Shown: positions 17,216-25,192 of the stretch, piece after piece
Position numbering within the stretch: position 1 is the first letter of the stretch
How the letters are laid out: each line of letters starts with the position of its first letter
NCBI GenBank assembly: GCA_910587135.1
Contig: CAJULF010000001.1
Coordinates: 10,439 to 74,438, forward strand
From: an uncultured Oscillospiraceae bacterium
GTDB taxonomy: Bacteria; Bacillota; Clostridia; Oscillospirales; Ruminococcaceae
Direction: 5' to 3'
DNA: 64,000 nucleotides
Notes under the pieces: model-generated
Told to the model about the DNA's origin: nothing
The model's input: the letters and a program-made list of their open reading frames with translations, nothing else
Databases searched by the model: none
Made by a program: the position numbers and the translations under genes

Positions 17216-20200
17216 TTACTCCCTCACCGTTACGTTCTCATCTCCGCAAAGCCTTTTTAGCTCCCTTAACAGTCCGTCGCATATCTTAACTCCGAGCAGC
17301 CCGTTCAGCCGCATTACCTTGCGGGTGTCGCTGAAGCATATCCGCGCGCGGGATATTCCCTTATACCGCGAAAACAGCGCGGAAACGGCGGAATATTTTG
17401 CAGTGTCGTCGGAGCGGATATTTACGTACAGTGTCTGCCGAGGGTGCTCGGGCAGTTTTTCGGCGGGGGTCACGCGCTCGCAGATTATGCTGCGGCGCTC
17501 TCCCTTTACTGATATGCGCCCGCGCACAGAGTAGACCTCTCCCTCGGGGATACGCCCTATTTTCCCGTAAAGGTCGGGAAACATCACGGCTTCGATGATT
17601 CCCGAATTATCCTCAAACGAGGCAAAGGACATTGCCGAACCGTTTCTGGCAGTGCTCGGACGGTTGGACAGAAGCAGCCCCATTATCGAAAGCGGCTTTC
17701 CTTCGGGCAGAGTGAGCGCGTCGGCTATATACAGACAGTCCGCGTCGGCGCGGCAAAGATATTCGTCAACGGGATGCCCCGAGATGTAAAGTCCCACAAC
17801 TTCATGCTCCATTTGCAGAAGCTGAATGGGTCGGAATTCTTCCGCGTCCGGGAATTCAAATTCCTCCGCGGCGCTGTCCCCGAAAAGGTCGAGCTGACCG
17901 CCGGAGCGCCGTGAATACTCCTCCTGCGAAAAATCCAGAAGCGCCTTGCAGCCCTGCTTGAGCTGCCGCCGTGTCTGCGGAAAGCCGTCAAACGCCCCCG
18001 CGCTTATAAGAGAATCCATATATCGGCGGTTGTTGTCGTAAGCCGCCATTCTTATACAAAAGTCCGTTACCGAAGAAAAATCCCGCTGCTCTCTCTCTGA
18101 AATGATGTTCTCGATAAAACCCCTGCCGAGATTTTTTATCGCCAGCATACCGTAGCGCATAGCTCCGTTTTCCATGGTGAATTCCGCGCGGCTTCTGTTT
18201 ATGTCGGGAGGGAGCAGCTTTACTCCGTTGTTGGACAGATCCGAAATATATTCCGCCATTTTGTATGTGCTGTCAAGAACGCTGGATATCAGCGCAGTCA
18301 TATATTCAAGGTAGAAGTGCCTGCGCAGATAGGCGGTCTGATACGCCACCGTGGCATATGCCGCAGCGTGTGACTTGTTGAAGGCATAGGAAGCAAAGGA
18401 CACCATCTCGTCAAATATCTCGTTGGCGGTTTTTTCGGGAACGCCGTTGGCGACCGCTCCGCAGTTTTCCTCCGTTCCGTAAACAAAAGCCCCGCGCTCC
18501 TTTACCATCACATCATGCTTTTTCTTGGACATGGCGCGGCGCACAAGGTCGGCTCTGCCATAGGAATACCCTCCCACTGCGCGGCATATCTGCATTACCT
18601 GCTCCTGATACACGACCACCCCGTAGGTCACCGAAAGTATATCTTTAAGGAGAGGGTGCTTGTATGTGATATCCTCGGGGCGCTTGCGCTTATTTTCTAT
18701 ATAGGTGGGTATGGACGCCATGGGACCCGGGCGGTACAGCGAAAGAGCCGCGGTAAGGTCCTCTATGGATACGGGCTGAAGCCGCATAAGCACAGAGGTC
18801 ATACCCTCGCTTTCAAACTGGAACACTCCTATTGTTCCGCCGTTCGAGAGCATTCTGAAAACCTCGGTATCCTGTTCGTCAATATTTTTTAGCTCAAAAG
18901 GACGCTGAGAGCGTATCAGCTGCACGGCATTATTTATTACGGTAAGGTTGCGCAGCCCGAGAAAGTCCATTTTAAGCAGCCCCAGACGCTCCAGAATGCC
19001 CATAGTGTACTGTGTGACTATTTCCCCCTCGTCGCTGCGCAGCGGAACATATTCCGTTATCGGATCGCGTGTAATGACTATACCCGCCGCGTGAACGGTC
19101 GTGTGGCGCGGCATTCCCTCTATTGAACGCGCCACGCGCACCACTCTTCGCACGTCCTCATTCTGTGCGCACAGCTTTGCCAGTTCTCCGTTTTCGGCTT
19201 CCTCTTCAAGTGTGGAGTTAAAGCTTGGGATAAGCCGCGCCGCGGAGTCGGATACGGATTGCGGCATTCCCATGACCCGCGCCGCGTCGCGGATCGCGCC
19301 CTTTGCTTTCATGGTATCGAAAGCGACTATCTGCGCCACATGATCCGCGCCGTACCGACGCTTTACATATTCTATGACCTCGCCCCTTCGCTCGTTGCAG
19401 AAGTCGATATCAAAATCGGGCATGGATACCCGCTCGGGGTTGAGAAAACGCTCGAAAAGCAGATTGTACCGAAGCGGGTCGATATCGGTGATACCCATGC
19501 AGTATGCGCAAAGGCTTCCCGCGCCGCTTCCCCTGCCCGGTCCTACGGGAATGCCCTGAGATTTGGCGTAGCGCACGAAATCCCATACTATAAGGTAGTA
19601 ATCCACAAAGCCCATTTTCTCGATTATTTTTAGCTCGTAGTCCAGCCGCTGCGATATATCGCCGCTTATTTCCCCATAACGCTTTTCCGCGCCCTTGCGG
19701 CAAAGCTTGCGGAAGTAGGCGGCATTGTCCGTTACACCCTCGGCAGTGAAAAGCGGCAGCTTGGTCACGCCGAATTCAAACTCCACATTGCAGCGCTCCG
19801 CTATTTCAGCGGTCGCAGCAAGCTCCTTTTCCGAGAAAAGAAGCCGCATTTCCTCGGCGCTTTTAAGGTAATATTCGTCTGTGGGAAGCTCCGCCGGATT
19901 GCGGTCGGAGAGCCGTTTTCCCTGACCAATGCAGGAGAGCACTTTCTGGGTGAAGCTGTCCTCGGGTGTGATATAGTGTACGTCGTTGGTGGGGCACAGC
20001 GGAAGACCCGCTTGCTCCGCAAGCGCGCGGATATCGGCGCAAAGCTTTTTATCGCGCTCGGTCTTGTGGTTTTGTATTTCAAGGTAAAATCCATCCGTAA
20101 AAACGTCGGCGTACCACCGAGCGGTTTCCAGCGCCTCGCCGCAGCGATTTTGCTCCAGCAGGCGCGGAATCTCTCCCTCGCCGCAGCCCGAAAGCGCTAT

Positions 20201-20593
20201 CAGACCCCTGCTGTAATGTGCAAGGGTTTCCCTGTCGCAGCGCGGCACTTCGCTTTGACCGTTGATAAACGAATCAGAAACAAGGCGGCACAGATTGCGG
20301 TAGCCCTCGTTATCGGCACAAAGCAGGGTCAGGTGATAGGGCGAAAAGCCGCGGCGCGTTTTTTCAAGGCGGCTGCCCTCGGCGACATACACCTCGCAGC
20401 CGATAATCGGTTTTATACCGTCCGCTTTGCATAAGTTGTAAAATTCCACCGCGCCGTAAAGCGCCTCGTGGTCGGTTATGGCAAGAGCGGACTGTCCCAT
20501 CTCCGCAGCTTTTTTCACAAGCGGAGCAATCCTGCACGCTCCGTCGAGCAGGCTGTATTCTGTGTGAACATGAAGATGAACAAAGGACTGCAC
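17216..20593 (-). CDS. dnaE: DNA polymerase III alpha subunit (DnaE type)
   Basis: Replicative polymerase, 1125 residues. An N-terminal PHP domain begins HLHVHTEYSLLDGA; the family-C palm follows, with PGRGSGAGSLCAYCMGI and PDFDIDF (catalytic aspartates), then GVFQFES, YQEQVM, a helix-hairpin-helix region and a C-terminal OB-fold. No proofreading exonuclease domain, so it is not PolC. The start is the GTG at 20593, preceded by a GGGGGGTGAGG site and giving the usual VHLHVHT beginning; the open frame continues 174 bp upstream without support. Confidence 0.95.
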   Translation of the reverse strand: MQSFVHLHVHTEYSLLDGACRIAPLVKKAAEMGQSALAITDHEALYGAVEFYNLCKADGIKPIIGCEVYVAEGSRLEKTRRGFSPYHLTLLCADNEGYRNLCRLVSDSFINGQSEVPRCDRETLAHYSRGLIALSGCGEGEIPRLLEQNRCGEALETARWYADVFTDGFYLEIQNHKTERDKKLCADIRALAEQAGLPLCPTNDVHYITPEDSFTQKVLSCIGQGKRLSDRNPAELPTDEYYLKSAEEMRLLFSEKELAATAEIAERCNVEFEFGVTKLPLFTAEGVTDNAAYFRKLCRKGAEKRYGEISGDISQRLDYELKIIEKMGFVDYYLIVWDFVRYAKSQGIPVGPGRGSGAGSLCAYCMGITDIDPLRYNLLFERFLNPERVSMPDFDIDFCNERRGEVIEYVKRRYGADHVAQIVAFDTMKAKGAIRDAARVMGMPQSVSDSAARLIPSFNSTLEEEAENGELAKLCAQNEDVRRVVRVARSIEGMPRHTTVHAAGIVITRDPITEYVPLRSDEGEIVTQYTMGILERLGLLKMDFLGLRNLTVINNAVQLIRSQRPFELKNIDEQDTEVFRMLSNGGTIGVFQFESEGMTSVLMRLQPVSIEDLTAALSLYRPGPMASIPTYIENKRKRPEDITYKHPLLKDILSVTYGVVVYQEQVMQICRAVGGYSYGRADLVRRAMSKKKHDVMVKERGAFVYGTEENCGAVANGVPEKTANEIFDEMVSFASYAFNKSHAAAYATVAYQTAYLRRHFYLEYMTALISSVLDSTYKMAEYISDLSNNGVKLLPPDINRSRAEFTMENGAMRYGMLAIKNLGRGFIENIISEREQRDFSSVTDFCIRMAAYDNNRRYMDSLISAGAFDGFPQTRRQLKQGCKALLDFSQEEYSRRSGGQLDLFGDSAAEEFEFPDAEEFRPIQLLQMEHEVVGLYISGHPVDEYLCRADADCLYIADALTLPEGKPLSIMGLLLSNRPSTARNGSAMSFASFEDNSGIIEAVMFPDLYGKIGRIPEGEVYSVRGRISVKGERRSIICERVTPAEKLPEHPRQTLYVNIRSDDTAKYSAVSALFSRYKGISRARICFSDTRKVMRLNGLLGVKICDGLLRELKRLCGDENVTVRE

Positions 20594-20710
20594 GCCCTCA
20601 CCCCCCCTATAAAAGTTCCCCGAACGCCTGATTTCGGGGAACTTTTTGATTTCATATTTTCTGACCATATGTATTTTTGACCGTAATCTGTAAATTATTA
20701 GTGTGATTTT

Positions 20711-20739
20711 ATTATAGCACATTAACTTTAAAATGTCAA
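20711..20739 (-). promoter_or_regulatory. Promoter of dnaE
   Basis: Consensus TTGACA-N17-TATAAT on the minus strand, about 110 bp before the GTG start. Confidence 0.8.
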
Positions 20740-20864
20740 CTCGAAGCTGCGCAAAAAGGCTGGTCAAATACCGACCCTAAGCAGCTATCAAATGTGGAAA
20801 GACAGCTAAAAGCTGCATAAAAATAGTGAAGCAAAGGCGCTGAAAGCCAAAATCCACTGTGCGC

Positions 20865-21019
20865 CCACGCATGAATTTCCCGCAATCCGCCGTGAAAGCG
20901 CAGCCCGCGAAGCGGGCTGCGCTTTTATGGCGAGATAGCGCAAACAACGCAAAGCGTTGTTTGCGGCGGTGCGGGAAATTCTTTTTAATAATTCACTTAG
21001 GATCAACTTTTTATAAAGC
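20865..21019 (-). repeat. R1-related repeat, variant core
   Basis: Minus strand: CTTTATAAAAAGTTGATCC, then GAATTATTAAAAAGAATTTC, a core of two strong palindromes (AAACAACGC/GCGTTGTTT and AGCGCAGCCCGC/GCGGGCTGCGCT), then GAAATTCATGCGTGGG. Same order of blocks as R1 but a different core. Similarity continues to about 20820 (GGCTTTCAGCGCC) and is shared with the copy at 61165. Confidence 0.7.
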
Positions 21020-21021
21020 TA

Positions 21022-21047
21022 ACAGGCTCGGCAAAAGCCGAGCCTGT
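21022..21047 (-). terminator. rpmF terminator hairpin
   Basis: ACAGGCTCGGC-AAAA-GCCGAGCCTGT, 55 bp after the rpmF stop. On the minus strand the R1-type end begins 3 bases later. Confidence 0.7.
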
Positions 21048-21102
21048 TTTGCAGACGGTAAACCGCCTCTCGTAAACATAAGTTTAGTTACACGCGAAAA
21101 GA

Positions 21103-21285
21103 TCACGCTTCCTTAGCGATAACGACCTTATCATTGTAATAACCGCAATTTCCGCAAACCCTGTGCGCGAGCTTCAGCTCACCGCACTGCTTGCAGCGTG
21201 AGAAAGCAGGTGCAGATAACTTCCAAACCTGTGAACGTCTTTTGTCACGTCTTGCGCGAGATACCTTCCTCTTCGGAACTGCCAT
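21103..21285 (-). CDS. rpmF: Ribosomal protein bL32
   Basis: 60-residue component of the large ribosomal subunit. Starts MAVPKRKVSRARRDKRR and keeps a complete CxxC...CxxC zinc ribbon (CKQC, CGNC), so it is the zinc-dependent form. GGGGGTG precedes the ATG. The consensus promoter at 21368-21396 suits a highly expressed gene. Confidence 0.97.
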   Translation of the reverse strand: MAVPKRKVSRARRDKRRSQVWKLSAPAFSRCKQCGELKLAHRVCGNCGYYNDKVVIAKEA

Positions 21286-21367
21286 TATTGCACCCCCTTA
21301 GTGTAGTATAGCTTTCCAATAAATATTCAGAGTCCGACAATCGGAATCCGTAATAGGCACGTTAAGT

Positions 21368-21396
21368 ATTATAACACACAAATTCGGGTTTGTCAA
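21368..21396 (-). promoter_or_regulatory. Promoter of rpmF
   Basis: Perfect TTGACA-N17-TATAAT on the minus strand, about 80 bp before the ATG. Confidence 0.85.
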
Positions 21397-21413
21397 GCGT
21401 TTTTCCGAAAAAA

Positions 21414-21818
21414 TCAGACAATAAACTTTTTCATTTCCTCGGGAAGCTCGGAATTATCCGCCGAGATGGTGCAGGTAACGGTTGTGGAGTTTGTGATATT
21501 CTCCAGCTTTGCGAACATTTCGCCGAGGGCGGCGTAATCTCTGCCTGTGATTTTAAGTGTTGCGTCAACAAAAATATCCGTGCAGTCATGGTCTGATGCC
21601 ATAACGCCCGCTATAAAGCCGTAGAACGCGTCAATACCCTCAACGGCGTAATCCTCGATATTTACCAGACGTACCTTATAGGTAATGTCGGTATTCAGGG
21701 AAGAGCCCTTCTGTATCGCGACTACATTGCCCTTGGTATTTTTTTCCGCCTCATGGATTGCGTCGATGAGAATCTTTGTCTTGCCAGAACCTCTTCTGCC
21801 TGTGATGAGCTTGATCAT
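21414..21818 (-). CDS. Small P-loop NTP-binding protein
   Basis: 134 residues. Begins MIKLITGRRGSGKTKILID, a Walker A motif, and has a Walker-B-like DIFVDATL near residue 87. No helicase or kinase signature follows. Similar short ATP-binding proteins occur in Clostridia without an assigned role. It lies 59 bp downstream of pgi on the same strand and may be cotranscribed with it. Confidence 0.75.
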   Translation of the reverse strand: MIKLITGRRGSGKTKILIDAIHEAEKNTKGNVVAIQKGSSLNTDITYKVRLVNIEDYAVEGIDAFYGFIAGVMASDHDCTDIFVDATLKITGRDYAALGEMFAKLENITNSTTVTCTISADNSELPEEMKKFIV

Positions 21819-21877
21819 GGTGTTTGACCTCCGTGAATAAAATAATTGTGCATAAACGACGTATCGGATATGCGCCG

Positions 21878-23218
21878 TCAGATGCCGAGCTTTGCCTCCA
21901 GCTCCGCCCGTGCCGATTCGTAGCCGGGCTTTCCGAGAAGCGCGAACATATTCTTCTTGTAGCTTTCAACGCCGGGCTGGTCAAAGGGATTTACTCCCAG
22001 CATATAGCCGCTTATGGCGCATGCCTTTTCAAAGAAGTATATAATATAACCAAGCTCAAATTCGTCGAGCCTGGGAAGCTCCAGAACGATATTGGGAACG
22101 CCGCCCTCAGTGTGAGCGATGACCGTGCCCTCAAACGCTTTTCTGTTTACAACGGACATATTCTGGTTGGAAAGGAAGTTCAGTCCGTCAACGTTGGTCG
22201 CCTCGTCCTTGAGGAAAAATTCCTTCTGCGGCTCGGCGAACTGTATAACCGTTTCAAACATGACACGCGAGCCGTCCTGAACGAACTGACCCAGCGAGTG
22301 AAGATCTGTTGAGAAAACCGCGGAGGACGGGTACAGACCCTTTCCGTCCTTGCCCTCGCTTTCGCCGTAGAGCTGCTTGAACCACTCCGCCATCATTGCA
22401 AAGCTGTTCTCGTAGCTTATGAGCATTTCCACGCTCTTCCCCTTATTGTAAAGGATATTGCGCAGAGCGGCATATTTGTAGCAGGCGTTCTTGTCCAGAT
22501 CGCACTCGGAGTATTCCTCGCGTGCGGCGGCAGCGCCTTTCATAAGCGCGTCTATATCGCAGCCTGCGCAGGCGATGGGAAGCAGACCCACCGCGGTGAG
22601 CACGGAGAATCTTCCGCCCACGTCGTCGGGAATAACAAAGGTTTCATAACCCTTTTTGTCGGAAAGTTCCTTAAGAGTGCCGCGGGCTTTGTCGGTGGTG
22701 GCGTATATCCTGCCCTTTGCGCCGTCCTCTCCGTAACGCTCCACAAGCAGATCGCGGAATACTCTGAACGCCAGAGCGGGCTCGGTGGTCGTACCGGACT
22801 TGGAGATGATGTTTACCGAGAAATCGCGTCCCTCCACAAGGGAAATAACTTCATTGAGGTAGGTGGGGCTTATGCTGTTGCCGATAAAGTATATCTCGGG
22901 GGTGTCCTTTTTTAGGCTGTTGTACAGCGTGGACTTGAGCGCTTCTATCGCCGCCCTTGCACCGAGATATGAACCTCCTATGCCGATAACTATCAGCACC
23001 TTGCTGTCGCTCTTGATTTTGGCTGCCGCGGCTTTGATGCGCTCGAATTCAGCTTTGTCGTAATCCACAGGGAGGTCTGCCCAGCCGAGAAAATCGCTGC
23101 CCGGACCGTTTTTGGCGGACAGCGTATCGTGCGCCGCCTTGACCATAGGAGCGATCTCGGAAAGCTCATGCTCTCTCACAAAGCCCTTAAGGTATTTGTC
23201 ATCAAGTTTTATACTCAT
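21878..23218 (-). CDS. pgi: Glucose-6-phosphate isomerase
   Basis: Interconverts glucose 6-phosphate and fructose 6-phosphate. 446 residues, the short form usual in Firmicutes. Motifs: GIGGSYLGARAA (phosphate binding), SKSGTTTEPALAFR, DDVGGRFSVLTAVGLLP and the C-terminal NPFDQPGVESYK with the catalytic lysine region. RBS GAAAGGAG. The promoter at 23324-23352 serves it. Confidence 0.97.
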   Translation of the reverse strand: MSIKLDDKYLKGFVREHELSEIAPMVKAAHDTLSAKNGPGSDFLGWADLPVDYDKAEFERIKAAAAKIKSDSKVLIVIGIGGSYLGARAAIEALKSTLYNSLKKDTPEIYFIGNSISPTYLNEVISLVEGRDFSVNIISKSGTTTEPALAFRVFRDLLVERYGEDGAKGRIYATTDKARGTLKELSDKKGYETFVIPDDVGGRFSVLTAVGLLPIACAGCDIDALMKGAAAAREEYSECDLDKNACYKYAALRNILYNKGKSVEMLISYENSFAMMAEWFKQLYGESEGKDGKGLYPSSAVFSTDLHSLGQFVQDGSRVMFETVIQFAEPQKEFFLKDEATNVDGLNFLSNQNMSVVNRKAFEGTVIAHTEGGVPNIVLELPRLDEFELGYIIYFFEKACAISGYMLGVNPFDQPGVESYKKNMFALLGKPGYESARAELEAKLGI

Positions 23219-23323
23219 GGTAATATACTCCTTTCAGTAGATGCGCGTAGTTCCTGAATTATATAATACGCTTTTCTCGGATAATTATCCGAAACGGATA
23301 TCTGCGCGCATATCCTTGTCTAT

Positions 23324-23352
23324 ATTATATATTACTTTTGAATTTTTTTCAA
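23324..23352 (-). promoter_or_regulatory. Promoter of pgi
   Basis: TTGAAA-N17-TATAAT on the minus strand, about 105 bp before the ATG. Confidence 0.7.
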
Positions 23353-23457
23353 CCGCTTTTGAAACAAGCCTTATATTTTGGATAAATAAGCCAATTTGTG
23401 CTTTGTAAGTTTGTTGATTTTGCACAAAGGAAATATTGCAAAAAAGCCGCTGCAATG

Positions 23458-23487
23458 TTGGACTTTTTCGCGAATATGTGTTACAAT
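23458..23487 (+). promoter_or_regulatory. Promoter without a downstream gene
   Basis: TTGGAC, 18-bp spacer, TACAAT. No RBS-preceded gene follows; see the possible small RNA at 23495. Confidence 0.55.
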
Positions 23488-23494
23488 ATAAGAT

Positions 23495-23640
23495 AAGGCT
23501 GTTGGCTTGGCTGAGAGCGGGTTTATGGGCATATGCAGCATTTGCAAATGCGGATAATTCAATGTCCCATATAGAAAGTCAGGCGGCTTATGCGGAAGTC
23601 TGCTGCCGCACCCCGTCAAGGGGACAAGTCTTTTTGAAAT
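23495..23640 (+). ncRNA. Possible small RNA
   Basis: Begins about 8 bases after a -10 box and ends in CAAGTCTTTTT. The 5' GGCTTG can pair with the 3' CAAGTC to form a closing stem. Inside are GCATTTGCAAATGC, a GCGGC/GCCGC pair and CCCC-GTCAA-GGGG. No start codon with an RBS is found in it. A 6S-like RNA is one option, but no conserved 6S features were recognised. Confidence 0.35.
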
Positions 23641-23749
23641 CTAAATTCCGTGTTTCGCAAAGAGCTTAGCGCGCCAAAAGCGTTTTTAATCCAAAGCAAC
23701 ACAAAAATCAAGCAGTCAAAGGCGCTGGAAGCAGACATAAACCGAACGC

Positions 23750-23990
23750 TTACGTATGAATTTCACGGCGGTCGGCAACGACCTGCTTTGCAATTTGTTA
23801 CGTCTTGTAGAAAAAGCTTATTGGCAATGCAATGTCGACGCATGAAATTTCAAAAAGGCGCGCATTTGCCGAATGGCAAATGCAGCGCGGTTTCCGCCGG
23901 GCATGCGAAGCGTAACGGAGTGAAGCGGAGTATGCCCGGCGGAAATTTTGAAATTTTTTTAAATAATCCGCTTTAGGTCAACCTTTATTT
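23750..23990 (-). repeat. R1 repeat, full copy
   Basis: Minus strand: CAGCCCGTAAATAAAGGTTG at the left end, AT block, core GCCGGGCAT/ATGCCCGGC and ATTTGCC/GGCAAAT, then TTTCATGCGTCGACATTGC and GCTTTTTCTACAAGAC. Its left end faces the THUMP methyltransferase gene, 68 bp away. Confidence 0.78.
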
Positions 23991-24058
23991 ACGGGCTGCA
24001 GCTACTTGCCAATCAAGCAGCTGCGGAGCGGGAAATTCAATTTGAATCGGGAGATATT

Positions 24059-25180
24059 ATGGGACATAAATTTATTGCTCCATGCCATTTCGGGCTGGAG
24101 AAAACTTTGAGCTTTGAAGTGAGAAAGATCGGCGGCGAGGATATTGCCGTCAGTGACGGGCGCGTTATGTTCAGCGGGGGCGCGGAGGTCTGCGCCAGGG
24201 CTAACATAGGGCTGTCAACGGCGGAGCGCGTTTGCGCCGTGCTTGGTCAGTTCCGCGCAAGGACGTTTGACGAGTTGTTTGAGGGGATACTCCGTCTGCC
24301 GCTGTCGGAATACATCGGGCGGTACGACGCTTTTCCAAACACGGGTCACAGTATCAATTCGGTGCTGAAAAGCGTTCCCGCCTGTCAGAAGATAGTGAAG
24401 AAGGCTATGGCGATAAATCTCGGCAGGGCTTACGGGGTCAATGTTATGGAGGAGAGCGGGACGGAGTGCAAGGTAAGATTCTCGCTGATGAAGGACGAAT
24501 TTACGCTTATGCTGGACACCAGCGGAGCGGGTCTGCACAAGCGCGGTTACCGCAGGGAGAGCAATGCCGCCCCCATAAAGGAAACGCTTGCGGCGGGAAT
24601 AATAGACGTGGCAAGGGTGAGGGAACGGGATACCGTGTGCGATCCGTTTTGCGGATCGGGGACGCTGCTTATAGAAGCGGCGCTGAAAGCGCTGAATATC
24701 GCGCCGGGGCTGAAGCGGCATTTCGCGGGTGAGCGCTACGGATTTCTCCCCGAGCAGGCATGGCGGAGCGCACGCGAGGAAGCTCTCGGAGCGATACGCA
24801 GCAATTCGGATTTCCGCGCGGTGGGCTATGATGTAGACGGGGAGTGCGCTGCTCTTACTCTGGCAAACGCCAAAAAAGCGGGTCTGGAAAAGTATATCAG
24901 AGCCGAAAAGCGGGATATAAGGGATTTTTCTTACGGGGATCTGTCCGAAGCGGCTAAGATAATAACCAATCCCCCATACGGAGAGCGTATGCTGGAGCTT
25001 TCACAGGCGCGGGAGCTGTATGAGATCATGGGCGGGCGGCTGCTGCCGCGGGGCGCAAATCAGCTGTATATCATCACTCCCGACGAGGAGTTTGAAAATA
25101 TTTTCGGGCTTAAGTCGGACAAAAACCGCAAGCTGTACAACGGAATGATGATGTGCAGGCTGTATCAGTATTTTAAATAA
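24059..25180 (+). CDS. THUMP-domain class I RNA methyltransferase (YpsC/RlmL-N type)
   Basis: 373 residues. N-terminal ferredoxin-like and THUMP RNA-binding region (about 1-160), then a Rossmann methyltransferase with DPFCGSGTLLIEA and NPPYGERM. This is the layout of YpsC-type enzymes related to the N-terminal half of RlmL (23S rRNA m2G2445). Cytoplasmic rRNA modification is the likely role. The GGGAGA site before the ATG is acceptable. It lies 12 bp before the transglutaminase gene. Confidence 0.88.
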   Translation: MGHKFIAPCHFGLEKTLSFEVRKIGGEDIAVSDGRVMFSGGAEVCARANIGLSTAERVCAVLGQFRARTFDELFEGILRLPLSEYIGRYDAFPNTGHSINSVLKSVPACQKIVKKAMAINLGRAYGVNVMEESGTECKVRFSLMKDEFTLMLDTSGAGLHKRGYRRESNAAPIKETLAAGIIDVARVRERDTVCDPFCGSGTLLIEAALKALNIAPGLKRHFAGERYGFLPEQAWRSAREEALGAIRSNSDFRAVGYDVDGECAALTLANAKKAGLEKYIRAEKRDIRDFSYGDLSEAAKIITNPPYGERMLELSQARELYEIMGGRLLPRGANQLYIITPDEEFENIFGLKSDKNRKLYNGMMMCRLYQYFK

Positions 25181-25192
25181 CGGAAAGAATTT

